Assembly: GCF_965638725.1 (NCBI RefSeq) | Contig: NC_134961.1 | Coordinates: 5,486,641-5,550,640, forward strand | DNA length: 64,000 nt | Reading direction: 5' to 3' | Source of the DNA: Aptenodytes patagonicus | Lineage: Eukaryota > Chordata > Aves > Sphenisciformes > Spheniscidae | In this document: one piece after another, positions 36,795 through 49,200 of the stretch | Layout: every line of letters begins with the position of its first letter | Position numbering within the stretch: position 1 is the stretch's first letter | Made by a program: the position numbers and the translations under genes | The notes under the pieces: generated by a model | What the model saw: the letters and a program-made list of their open reading frames with translations, nothing else | Database searches by the model: none | What the model was told of the DNA's origin: nothing

Positions 36795-36870
36795 ATTTGC
36801 CATCTGACCTCTCCAACTTTCCGAGCCTTAGCATCGCCGAATATAGAAATGGGGATGAAAATCTTGTCGT
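36795..36870 (-). mobile_element. MIR-like SINE fragment
   Basis: On the plus strand TGACCTCTCCAACTTTCCGAGCCTTAG and then AAATGGGGATGAAAATC resemble the reverse MIR order (GTCACTTAACCTCTCTGAGCCTCAG, then TAAAATGGGGATAAT). The copy is heavily diverged and the limits are approximate. Confidence 0.4.
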
Positions 36871-39689
36871 TTGAAAAGCACGCCCTGATCACCCGGCAGA
36901 AGACCCTGCGGTTGCCAAGTCTGACGCCGGGCCGGGTGGGATTAAGCGTGGTTAAGGTTTGGTCACAGCTCAGCTCCACAGACGCTCCCGAGGCTCCCAC
37001 CCCGCCCACAGCATCTCGCAGTGCCCCGCTCCGGCTGCCCCGTCCCGTCCGATGTGCCCCAGCACCAGCCCTCCTCCCCCGGGCGAAAACTGGGGCACGA
37101 GCAGGAAGGGAGCTCTCGCCGCCGAGCTGCTTTGCTTCCGTCCATTGACGTTAGCTCCCGTAATGTTATTTGAAAATCGAGCTCTCTCGAGGTCCTCCTC
37201 CTCTTCTGGGAATTTGCCCGTTGGCGCTTCACCTTGAAAGCCTAATGCCGTTTCTTTTCCCCGCTGTTCCTCTGAATTCCCATCTAGGTACTATATTTTC
37301 TGCTGGCTGCACTTACCCTGCTCTCATCCTCCAACAAGCCGCTGCTACAGAAAACTCTGTCACTAGACTAATGTTTATGAATGCCTTAAAATACGACTCT
37401 GCTTCCCAGCATGTGTCTCACTTTAGTCTTTAAGGATCCCTCCCCTCCCTGCTCATCCTCCCCCTCTTTAAGGAATCGCTATTTTTCAGAGGAGCCTGTA
37501 CCACCGCATTACGGGGTCGTTGCAGATACAGGTTTTGGAGGAGATCTGAGGCCGCGCGTCGTGCAGGGTGCGTTGTGCCTACTGACAAGCCAAAGGACTG
37601 CAGTACGCGTACGCCTCTCCGCAACCGAACCTTTAAATAGGAAAACACGCTTCGTTAAAAAAAAAAGGTGAACAACTAATGCGATCCCGGCAGACGGAGG
37701 CGTTTCTTAAATGCAGGACAGTAACAGGCTGACTTCCCCGCTGCCCCACAGGCAGGGCTGCCGGTACGTTTGATCCAAAACCCCCCCAACCCTACTGACC
37801 CCTGGGCGTTCCGAAATGCCCCAAACTGGTCTCGCTGCGCGCAGCAACGCGTGGAAGGGAGGTCTCAGAGGAAGGCGGCGTGCTGCGGCTGGGACAAACA
37901 ACGCTGATCTTACAGCAACCTAAAATGCTATTTTCAGCCTTAAACTCTGAACCATAAACTCTGGCCTCTAAAGACTACAGATACAGAGAGATATGTAAGA
38001 CTATAGACGGTCAGGGCTGTAAATTTAAACCTGCCCTCAAATGAGGTACCTGTGTGAAGCCGCCGCTAATAAGAGGCTGTCCGAGACTTATTTAGGAAAA
38101 AAAAAAAAGAAGCCCTGAGAAAATTATCACTTTTAACAGAAACTTTGTCAAATGAAAGCAAATTTCACTATTACGCACTAAGTATCTCGGCTGCAAATGA
38201 ACCGCGTCCGCGTCAAGCTGTGAATATGAAATTAATCTAAGGCGTAACCTTTAGCTCCGCACTTTGACAATATTTCAGTGCTGAACTATAAATATTTGAT
38301 CTGTTGCTCTTCGGAGTAAAACGGATTTGTTGTGCTCATCTGCAGAGTTATCAATTATTCCAAAGTATATTTATTGCTGATTAAATGACTTGAAAAGCGC
38401 CTTTTTCTTCTGATGTTGTTCTGTGGTATTTAGCGACTGAACATGGAAATTCACTACCCCGAGCATCAATATTAACCCTTTATCTTGGGAAGAAAACATT
38501 TCCTGTCTGACAACACATAGAACTAAGTACCAACCAAGATATTTACAACACATGCCGGAGCCTAGTTAATTAAATATATTTCTTTACGTTTTGGGGGTCA
38601 CGCTTAGTGCTAAGATCCAGCTTCCATTTGCAATCACTAGAGAAATAAACCAGCGTCCTTAAGTCATCAGCAAAGAATGATTCAATCCATTGAAAGAGCG
38701 TTATAAAAACCTCCTTGCACCACGAAATAAATTAATCTAAACCCATGACTCACATACACCAGCAGGGTGATTTTTCAGAAGGATGACGGGTTGAAAACAG
38801 GCTTTGGTGAATAGTTTGAATATCGGCTTTTTAGCAATTCTTTGTTCTGCTTGCTGGAGGGGCAGACATCAAGAAAGCAGGAGGATCTTGTGCGATGACA
38901 CCAAAATGGCACGGGGGGGGTGGGGGTGGGGGGTGGCATTTTACACCTGTGTAAAGACCCGGCAGGCCGCTGGAAAAGCCGCGTTGTAGACAGAGCGGTT
39001 TGCAGAAGGACCGTTCGGACCTGCTCTCTGGCGAGCCGTGGGGTGGGAACAAGAGGCAAGGGGTTAAGGAAACCCAACCGCCGCCGAAGGCTGCCTCGGC
39101 AGCGTGCCAGAAGCCGGGGGGCTGGGTTGGTTTGGATCGTCCTACGTTCGCGTGTAGAGGACGGGGCTGGATCCGGCCTCCCAGCCCGCCCTGGACGGGT
39201 TGGTAACCTCAGGTGTTCTTTGCTCCAGCTAAACTTCCTGGATCTAGTTTAAAACTGAGGACTCGGTGAGAGCGCGAAACCTGACCGGTACGAGCTTTCA
39301 CTGCTGGTGGAAGTTCAGCTGCGCCGTGAAGGGCCACGAAACCCGCAGCGGTTTCCCCCTTCAGGCACCCATTATAGCAAATATTATCCGAGAGGCGGGA
39401 AATGCCCCAGCCGATGAGTTGCCAGCAACGCTGCCCGCAAGCCGCTGCAGCGCCCCGGAAAAGAGCCGGTGCCTCCTTTCACCGGGAACATCACGCACGC
39501 TACGGGCCGGGGAAAAAAACACGCTGGTACGAACAGGCTTTGCGGGATCGGGTCCTCGGCGCTCCCGGAGCCGCAGGCAGCGGTGCCAGCGGTGCCACCG
39601 ACCGGCTCCTACCCACGCAACCGAAATCTGAAAAGTACAAACTCCGGTTCTGCCCGGCGGCTTTGTCACCATGTTCTTTGTGATGAGTA

Positions 39690-39900
39690 ATGTCACTTTT
39701 AAGCCTAATTACGCGGGTATATTTATTATCCTATGCTTGGCCATAGCGCTGGGGTACTTGCGTAATTTCACAGACGAGTGACACTTAAGACAGCACATTA
39801 CTGTCAGCAGCCTCCATCTCATTTCATGCTAATTGCTCTCCAAAATTGTGTGATGCAGTTTTGACACAAAAACATTTTCAACAGTGTCATTAATTCGGGG
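39690..39900. promoter_or_regulatory. Possible conserved non-coding element
   Basis: AT-rich, non-repetitive sequence with many homeobox-like cores (CTAATTACGC, GCTAATTGC, TCATTAATTC), GACACTTAAG and TTGTGTGATGCAGTTTTGAC. It lies in the gene-free interval and has no coding frame. Composition and motif density suggest an old enhancer. The call is inference only. Confidence 0.3.
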
Positions 39901-41735
39901 GGGGGACGACGACGACACACGGACGACGACACATTTCCTGAAGTAATTACAGCCAACATCCTCAGTCATTCCTAATTATTTAATCCAGCCCCACCCAAAC
40001 ACACTTTAATGTTGATTACCAGAAAGACATGTATTATCTACTCTACTTTGAAGTGTGACAAATGGGTCTCTTTAGGAGAAAGTAAATATTACCTGTTGTA
40101 GGCGATGACCCAAAACGTTGAAATACTTCATTTATCTGTTTTCCAAAATACTTATCAAACCTATTACTGAATTTATTTTACAGCACAGATGTAGTTAAAT
40201 GATGCTGGTGTTGGACTAGATAACATCATGATACATTTTAATGAACTCACTATGTTTTATAGGCTCCTTTGTCCTAAAATGATCATTTATGCACCAAGGA
40301 AAATGAAGAGCATCCTTTAACTCAAATGACAAGGAATTTGGTGAAAAGAAAGCAGATCTGAACGACAGAGATGCTGCTTGTCCAATCTTCCAGCTAGCCG
40401 TGATGCCCATGAGTAGATCCTAGGAATTTACCGCACATTTTAATGTGGAATTTAACGTGGTTTGCCTCCGCTTCCCTTCCTAGAAAACGCAGCTTATTTT
40501 GTGTTTTGTTTTTAAGGGTTATCATACTGTGCCAGTGAGTAACCTGCTTCCCTGAGGCATGGTGTGTCCTGGAATCGTTCTCCAGTCATCCTCTAATACC
40601 AGCTCTGCAGGTCACGGGAGAGGCCCGGGGAAGAATTGGGCCATTTTGTCATTTCTGGGACAGATGGCAGCCCTTGACTCAGGGGACAGGACTCCAGGAA
40701 TGTTTGCTAAGCGGAGTGACGTGCTGCTCATCTGGTGACACACACGATGATGTGGCAGAACGAGCGCCTCGTGCCGAGATCTGGGGTTTTCTCGAGAGTT
40801 TTTGGGTAGATCTAGAAACAGAACTTCTGTGTTTGACAGGGCTCTGCTCTGATTTTTCACACGTGGAAAGGAAAGTGACCCCACATCGGTCATTTAGTGG
40901 GAATCCGGGAGAAAAAAAGGTGGGAGATCCTAAAGTTTGAAAAACTGTTTCCGTCTCTTGCTGGGTGCTGTCCCCAAACAAGCTTTTATGCTTTTTTACT
41001 TTACTTCCAGAGGAACATGGCTGCTGAGCCCGGGCCAACGCTGTTCTCCGTGCTCCTGGAGCACCCTCTTCTGTTTCAGGAGCGGCAATTCTCACCTCTG
41101 AGCCCCAGCAACACGCAGACCCTTTAAAATACAAATTCAGCCCTCAAAGCAAGTGCGGGAACATACATTTCTTTACCACCCAACCAGCCATATTGATGAT
41201 TAACTCTAGTTCACCTTAACTCGCTCCGAAACCCCGGAGAACTGCCACACGCTCAGATGTGAATGCACGAATCACGACCCGTAGCACATACACAAAGATT
41301 TCTCTAACAGACTGCGCTCTTAACGTACCGACACTAACAGAGCCCATTTGTGGGACTGTTCTAACGGAGGCAATATTCTGTTTTCCGCAGTGTTTCAAGC
41401 ACGCTTTTTAGGAGGTTGTTTTTTTTTTCCCAGTCACACCTAGTTTACAGAAGCCACCGGACGCCTGTCTTACAAAATCAGACCAAGCGGCAGAGCTGCA
41501 GGTCCGAAGCGTCCATTGTGGGGTTGTTTGCCCCGGCAAAACCCCATGTAAAGTGCCATCCCGCTGCCTCCGCTGCTGGCGGGTCGCCGCACCGCCACAC
41601 CTCCGGGACGCCAACCCCACCGCGCGCGTTGTGGCCAAAACGCCTCGTCTGGGGCAGAGCCAGCGCCGTGCTGCCCCACAGCCGCCTGCCGCGGGGCCGC
41701 GAAGGCGCAGGGCGGCACCCAGGGGGTGCTGGGGA

Positions 41736-42403
41736 ATCATAGAATCATTAAGATTGGAAAAGACCTCTAGGATCATCGAGTCCAACCGTCGACCCAACAC
41801 CCCCAGGCCCACTAAACCATGTCCCTAAGTGCCTCATCTACACGTCTTTTAAATACCTCCAGGGATGGGGACTCCACCACTTCCCTGGGCAGCCTGGTCC
41901 AATGTTTAACCACTCTTTTAGTAAAGACATTTTTCCTCATGTCCAATCTAAACCTCCCCTGGCACAACTTGAGGCCATTTCCTCTCGTCCTATCACTTGT
42001 TCCTTGGGAGAAGAGACCGACCCCCACCTCGCTACAACCTCCTTTCAGGTGGTTGTAGAGAGCGATGAGGTCTCCCCTCAGCCTCCTTTTCTCCAGGCTA
42101 AACAACCCCAGTTCCCTCAGCCGCTCCTCATAAGACTTGTTCTCCAGACCCCTCACCAGCCTCGTTGCCCTTCTCTGGACACGCTCCAGCACCTCGACGT
42201 CCTTCTTGTAGTGAGGGGCCCAAAACTGAACACAGTATTCGAGGTGCGGCCTCACCAGGGCCGAGTACAGGGGCACGATCACTTCCCTGCTCCTGCTGGC
42301 CACACCATTGCTGATACAGGCCAGGATGCCATTGGCCTTCTTGGCCGCCTGGGCACACTGCCGGCTCACGGTCAGCCGGCTGTTGACCAACACCCCCAGG
42401 TCC
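41736..42403 (-). mobile_element. CR1 LINE, 5'-truncated copy (3' end of ORF2 and tail)
   Basis: On the minus strand the frame encodes the C-terminal part of a CR1 reverse transcriptase ORF2: [80 protein letters not shown] and [20 protein letters not shown]. The element ends with the avian CR1 3' signature (GATGATCCTAGAGGTCTTTTC-type words and ATTCTATGAT read on the minus strand). About 197 codons remain open, so the copy is fairly young. It is 5'-truncated near 42403, as is usual, and inserted about 630 bp upstream of the ZNF598 ATG, transcribed in the opposite direction. Confidence 0.95.
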
Positions 42404-43033
42404 GGGAATGGGCTCCCCGGCCGCCCCACGGCCAGGGGTGCTGGGGCAGGGGCCCGGCGTCCCCGGCCTCCCCACGGCCAGGGGCTCCAGCTCCTCACAG
42501 GCAGGCCCCGAGGTGACACGGCGCAGGCCGCAGCCGCCCAGCGCTGCTCGGCCTCTCCCGGGGCCTGCTCGGCTGCCACCGGGCAAGGGGCCGCCAAATG
42601 GCTCCGGCGGGCCGCCTCCACCTCCGGGGAGGCCAGCGAGAGGCAGCTAGAGGGGCTCTGCCGCGGAGGCGCTCCGGGCAGCGGTTCTCCATGGTCAGAG
42701 GCCTGCAAGAGCAAGGCCAGCGCGGCCCGGGGCGATGGGGCGCTCTGGGCTGTTCCTCTATGGTCGGGCGCTGGAGGACGCGGGGTGACGTCAGGAGGAG
42801 TGGCGCTCTAGCGGTCGTAAGGGGGGGGGGGGGGGGGGAGGCGCCGCTCTAGGCGGAGACTCGGTGGTCAGTCGGGCCGGCGCTGCGCCGGGGATCCGCG
42901 AGGGCGGATCTCTATGGTCGGGAGCCGGGCGGAGAGTCGCGCGCCGGGCCGGGCGGCGCTCTAGGCCGCCTCTCGATGGTGCGGGCGGTTGCTAGGCGGT
43001 GCGGGGCCTAGGCCGCGGCGGGTCGGCGCCGCC
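42404..43033 (+). promoter_or_regulatory. ZNF598: ZNF598 CpG-island promoter and 5' UTR
   Basis: Very GC-rich and TATA-less sequence leading into the ZNF598 ATG. A perfect cAMP-response element TGACGTCA lies at 42786-42793. A degenerate motif, GGCGCTCTRGGC followed by CTCTATGGTC, recurs about six times between 42667 and 42985. An 18-base G run sits at 42821-42838. An imperfect 26-bp duplication (GGCCNCCCCACGGCCAGGGG) occurs at 42419 and 42462. The start site cannot be placed, and several starts are likely. Confidence 0.65.
42786..42793. promoter_or_regulatory. ZNF598: CRE palindrome
   Basis: TGACGTCA, the full palindromic binding site for CREB/ATF proteins, lies 241 bp upstream of the ZNF598 ATG inside the CpG island. 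Occupancy is not known. Confidence 0.6.
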
Positions 43034-43219
43034 ATGGCCGCCTCGGCCTCCGGCGCGGCGGCGGGCCCCGCGGACGGGTCGTGCGTGCTGTGCTGCGGGG
43101 AGCTGGAGGTGGTGGCGCTGGGCCGCTGCGACCACCCCATCTGTTACCGGTGCTCGGTGCGGATGCGGGCCCTGTGCGGCGTGCGGTACTGCGCGGTGTG
43201 CCGGGAGGAGCTGGGCCAG
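43034..43219 (+). CDS. ZNF598: ZNF598 exon 1 (RING finger)
   Basis: ATG in GCCGCCATGG, an ideal initiation context. 62 codons carry the whole C3HC4 RING. The exon ends CAG/GTGAGG in phase 0. Confidence 0.96.
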
Positions 43220-46200
43220 GTGAGGCCGGGACCGGCGCCCTCGCAGCCGGCCGGCGGGGCCGGGCCTGGGCCTGGGCCTGGGCCTGGGCCGGGCCGCTTC
43301 CCCCCCCCCCCCGCCCCCGCGCGGTGCCGGGGCCCGCGTGGGGCTGGGCTGGGGCCGGCTGCCGTGGGGAGCGGGGCCGCGGGCGGAGGGAGGCCTCGGG
43401 CCGGGCGGGGGCGGGAGCCGGGCCGCGGAGCAGCTGGGGAGATCTGCTGAGCGGAGCCCGAGGGTGGAAGCGTCCCCCGGCCGGGAGCTTTCGGGTTTAT
43501 CCGCTGCCCGCTTCCCTCCCGCTGGTGCGACGGCCGTCCGGAGGAGACGGGAGGGGTGCCGGAAGCAGAATACGAAGAAAATGGAATTTAAAGGGCGTGG
43601 GGTTTTTGTGTTTTTTTTAAATCAGCAGGGCTTGCTCTCCGGAGTTGGCGTTACGTGATCTCAGATCATCCTGCCGAATTCCTGACTTGGTTTTAAGCTT
43701 GGGGGAGAACATATTTTGTATTCTTTCAGGGCTTGCTCACGCCTTGCGTTACAGCGCGCCGTGCTGCGTCTGCCCCCAGTTCCTGTTAGTGTGAGCTGCC
43801 TGTTGGGCGTATGCTTAACAAGTAGCTTCCCCTCAGTTACAGCCGCTCTGATGGATTTCTTGCCTTCCTCACGGCCTGCCGGTGCGGTAGCGCGGGGCCC
43901 TGTTGCGGAGCCCCGGGGGAAGTCGGGCCGAGGCTGTGGCTCGGCTGTGCGGAGGGAGCCGAGGATTCGGCGCAGCGGTGAGCTGCGTGGGGAAAAGTCG
44001 TTCGAGGATGTCGATAAAAGCAAGCCCTCGTGCGTGAATTTGCTTTTGCGGAACTAACGCAGGGAAAAACAAACCCTTTAAGAAGAAAAGGGTTGGCGCT
44101 AGCGCTGGAAGGAACGCACCGAGCTGGTTTAGGAAATGAAATAAAACAAATATATCGGGGGAGGGGGCTCTCCCCTCGGCGAAAGGAGAGCCCCCCGACT
44201 AAGCTGTCGGCGTTGGCTGCTTCTCGTGCTGTTCAGATGGTTGGAGGGATTGAAGATCTTAGGCTGTGTGCTGAAGATCCTCAGACTTTGTGGAGGCCAG
44301 AAAGGTCAATGTGGTTTTTAGACAGAGCTTACTGGCACACGAGCCTCTGTGTACAGAAAGACACTCTGTGAAAGTAATTTTGTCTCTGATCATCCTCTGA
44401 GGAGCGGCTGCTCTGCTTCTCCCGTCTTAGGAAGAAGCGAGCTGTGATGTTGCTCTTCATCCTTAAACCTGCTTGCCTCAGGGTCACCGGCGGACTGTGA
44501 CATCTCAAGAGCTTTTCAATTTTCTAGTAGCGCTATATTATGTGGCTTGAACTTTGGTTCACTCAGCCGCCTTTCTCCCTCCTTTATTAACTGTTTAAAA
44601 TTATCCTTTTCTTGTAATTGACTGAGAGGTCATTTTTAACGGCTGTGCTCTTTTTTTCCCCCCCCTTGTCTTTAAGTGACACTATAATACTGTTCTGTCT
44701 GTTCACCCATCTGCCCCAAGGAAAGAGAAAAGATACTGGGGGGCAGAAATCACATCAAAACTGCCCTTGAATGAAATGAACGAACACGTAGGACCTAAAA
44801 GCGGGTTTCTTAAGCCGCACAGTGTACGCGGCATCAGAAGAGGCAAGTACGACGCTACAAAATCTCAGCTAGCGTCGTGCAGAGCAGCGTAGGCTGAACT
44901 GGCAAGTGTCACAGCAGAATGTCCAAAGGAAATACGACTGTAAAGATGAGCGGCAGCACAGGACACGATGGAGGAGAAAGCAGGATATACTTGTTATGGT
45001 AATACGTGCCTTCAGTGATGCATAATTGTTGCAGTGAAGTTGGGAAGGATTACTTGTTGACCTGTGAACTAACCCTGACGTATACGTGGATGGGGCTCGG
45101 AGGATCCGTCGGCGTGCTTGTTATACGTGTGTGCGAGATCGTTCTTGGAACCGCTGTAGGACGTTCTGTTGGACTCCTGTGATAAAATCTACTTTTCAGC
45201 AATCCGTTCCTCACTTCTAAAACTCACTTTGGGCTGAAATGACATTTCAATACAATTTCACCAAAATGAATTTTTTTAAATAATTGGTGTTAGATGTAGT
45301 TGTCACTTATCCAACAAACTTAAACTTGTATTCTCTTCATTTTAAGCTTGATGTTTTAGCAAGTTGCGTATATTTTTTGTTTTGGTTAACTTAAAAGTAG
45401 CCCCACTGTAAAGAAAGCTTTAAAAAAACCCCACAAAACCAGACACAAAAGACTTTTTCCATGGTATTTCACCCCAACAAGGGTAGAGGAGTGATTTAAC
45501 AAGACTAAACTACACGTGTATTATGTAATTGAATGCTTTTATTAAGACTGTAGGTATTTCTAGATTTACAACGTTTGCTGTAAGAACTGAAAGACGCTTA
45601 CTGTGTTTGTGTCTCAGCCTTTCTAAGCTGGTGAAGGTAATTCCAGCTGTTTCATAAATGTTGCTGCTACCCCAGCACTCCCCAACCTGGGAACGTGTGC
45701 TGGAGCAGACCCGTGGCCGGTGGCTTCTGAGGAAGGCTGTAATATCGTAAACGGCTGCAGCGTGAGGCCCAAGCTGCTCGGAGGTCAGCGGGAGCAATTG
45801 TGAGCAAGCAGGTTCCCTTGGAAGGGGTGTGTGGTACAAATAATTTGGGAATTGATGTGGCCTTTTGTTTCTCGCTTTTCTGGTAGTTAAGGAAAGAAGA
45901 AACAGTGGTTTCCCGGTCGGACTCTGAGTAACATCACTTTTCACTTACAGAGCGTGGGTTTCTGTGTGATCTCCTACCAGGAGATAGGAGGGAGCTGAGT
46001 GCGGGGCTCTTGGCAGGCGTTCACTGCAGAGGGGGTTGAATTGCTTGAAGATATTTACTCTTAGCACAGCTGTGGTAGCGAAACATACCATAAAAGAGTT
46101 TCCTGATCTAGTTCAAAATCCAAAGACCAGGCTAGTCCAATCCGCCTTCGTCTAAGCTGCCTCACTTGCCGGAGGTTGATAAGGAGCAGTCACAGTGCCT

Positions 46201-49200
46201 TTGCTGAGAGCTGTGGGGGCAGTAACCGGGGGTGGTGACGAGCAGCTGGGACTGACACAAGGCTCTGCAGGTGTTGTCCAAGCTTCAGGCTACGGCGAGT
46301 TCCCTGACAAACAGAGTTTCTGCTGAGGAGTTTATCTGGAACCCCAAGGACTGTGCAGCCTGCGTGTGCTCTCGCTGATTCTTCTGTTGCGTTGCCTGCA
46401 GGTTGTCTTCGGACGGAAGCTTACGTCTTTCTCAACAATAGCACTTAACCAGTTGCAGCATGAGAAGAAATACGACATTTATTTTACGGATGGAGATGTT
46501 TATGCACTGTACAGGTAAGCACTGCAATCCTTTCTGTACCACATCCCTAAAGCAGCATATTCCTATCTGCGTTAGGTGGCAGGAAATGTGTGCTTTAGTA
46601 CAACAGTGTGGTTTTGCTTTATGGGAATAGCGTGGCTGCCGTGCTGTGCACGTTAGTCACCCTGCAGCGCCGGTGGCTTTGGTAGGATGAGAGGCCGGGG
46701 CGGCGCGGTTGGCGTGAACGCTCAGCACCGCGGTCGGCAAGGGGAGCAGCTCCTCAAGGCTGGAGCGTTGGATTCACCGACGCGTAATACAGAAGCGTTG
46801 CTCTGTCAGTAAAAGTTGCTTTTTGCTTCTTTAGCAGCCGCAAACTTGCTGAAAGGCTTTTCGTTCCGTGCATGGCTGCTGTGGAAATTGGTAGAGACTG
46901 AATTACTATTATTATTGTATTTATTGCTGTGCTGCATAAGGACTAATCGAAACCAATTGTACCAAACACTGTATGAAAAGAAGAGCAACCTTGTCTGCCT
47001 ACAAAGATCTTCACTCTAAATAGGAGAGAAAAAGGGTGAAGTAAAAAATGTGGCATCAGCATCATGTTCTAAAAATATTTTTCATAACGTGCTTAATTGG
47101 GAGGCTTTTCAGCTAATGACAAGCAGTTAAAAGGAAAGAAGAGTGAAAAAAGATGAAACCGTGCAGGCAATGGTACCTTTTTCTTGGAGAATTGTGCATT
47201 ATATCCAGCCTGGTTTGGGCTAAGAACGTAGCTTTGCCGATACATTTACAGTTCTGTATGACTTCATATTTATGGACTTGGGCAATGGGTTTAGCGAGCA
47301 GAATCAGCTGGAAGCGTGTTCTGATTAATTGTGCACCAGCTCTGGGAGCTGCTTTTGATGACACGATTTCTGGAGAGTTGCTGAGATTACAGTTCCGTGG
47401 GCAGCGATCAAGCGCGAGGGAGTGGGGTCTCCCACTGAGACCAGTGCTCTGTCTTCAGCTCTTGTTGGGAATCACTGTGGGTTTTTTGTTTGGTTCCCCC
47501 CCCTCCTTTTCTATTACATTCTTTTCTCTCCCCCTGCTCTATTCTTCAGGTTCTGACAGTAGAAAATGTAATTAAATTGGATGTGAATGTTGCATATGTC
47601 AGCTGAATCTTCAATAAGCAAAGGGTTTGTTGCATGGGCGTGTTACAGTCCACTCAAAATTTTTATAGCAGCGGTGTATTTCTTACACTGTGACTGTTCA
47701 GCTCTTCTCTTACAGTTGAAGCCTCTCTGTAATTTGGTTCTGTTCTGTTCCTGACAGATGACAAAGTATTCTTGGAATAAGCAGGACGCTAACCTCGTTA
47801 CAAATTGCTGGGGGAGCTGTAAAAAAGCAGCCTTCTGCCACTGACGGAACATTTGGTTTTCGATAAAGGTATCGGGTTGCTGAGAGGGAATCAGATAATT
47901 TTTAGGAAATCTTTCTTGTCCCTTAGGAAGCTGCTGCAGCATGAATGCTCTTTGTGTCCGGATGCGAAGCCGTTCAATACCTTTGCAGATCTGGAACAGC
48001 ACATGAGGAAGCAGCACGAACTCTTCTGTTGCAAACTCTGTGTTAAACACTTAAAGGTGAGCTAGTTCTATGTTTTAATGTGTGGGAAGGAGGGGTGCTT
48101 CCTTATATGACCTGCAAGAGTACTTGGGGAGCTGGGAGGCAGGGGGTGGCTGAACAGCACCGATTTATTTTTTTAACTTCCCTCCGTCTGCCTGCAGTGA
48201 GGTCAGTTGCTTTGTTTTAAGTCTGTCTTCTTCCATAAACTGATTAATGAAAAAGGCCTGAAGGTTCGCGTTGGATTATATTTAAAATTCAGTCCAACCA
48301 TATTAATAACCTTCTGATGTTAGCTCCTCTGCCACAACGTGTGTAAATACCAAACCCTTACTGTCTTATAGGAAGTTAATCCTGAGTCATAGGCAGACGT
48401 TGTTACAACCGTAACGGCAGAGATTTGATGTCTATTAAGACTTACACTCGTAACGACTTTACGAGCTAAAACTGTAACTTAAGAATTATTTGTTGCCAGT
48501 TCAGAAAGCAGAATGCATCATGGAGTGATGGATTTATTTCTCAGATCAGAGCATTTGCAGTTGGATCATGTGTACAGGATGAGAATCCATCTTGCTGGTT
48601 TAATGAAATACAATTATATTTCATTATCTTGTTTATTTGTTCAGAGCAAATTTCCTGTATCTTGTTGACTTGACTGGAAAATGAAACTCGCTGTTGCCTG
48701 CAATTGAGGTCCGCTGTGTTTGATGTACACACGTAGAACACGACCAAGGGCTGTTTTAAAATGTATTTTACAACCTGCTAAAGATAAAACAGTTACTGGA
48801 AAGCTGAGTTGTCCGTGTCTGAAAAGGTCGTGTATTGAGCCTTAAAACTACTCGCCTTACCATCACCATCATCATCCTTTTTTATTCTTTTTAATCCCAC
48901 CCAAATTTCACTCGGAAGGGCTGGTGTTATGTCAGTCAGGCGATGCTTTTTCACAGTCTGAAAGTCAGAACTCCACCTTTCCCTGGAGCTAGAGTGGGTT
49001 TTGTATTTCCGAATTGCACATCAAACAAAATCAGCAGCTACTGTTAAATGAATCCTGGGACTGCTAACCTCTGTGTGTAATAGTTGTCAGCATTCCTTAT
49101 TGTTGTAGGAGGGAATTTAATGCACGAACACATATTTTTAGGACTCGTTACGCATGGTTTTGTATGCATGTTTGTTTTCTCTGAAAACAATTAAGCGTCA

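Larger units (their letters stand above)
29771..41735. other. Intergenic region between NPW and ZNF598
   Basis: About 12 kb between two divergent promoters with no gene I can support. It carries MIR-like SINE fragments (33985-34120, 35519-35680, 36795-36870). From about 36 kb it becomes AT-rich, with non-repetitive homeobox-motif-dense blocks, notably 39690-39900 and 39950-40130. A 146-codon minus-strand open frame at 31373-30933 has no recognisable domain. Distal regulatory sequence for either neighbour is possible but not shown. Confidence 0.65.
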
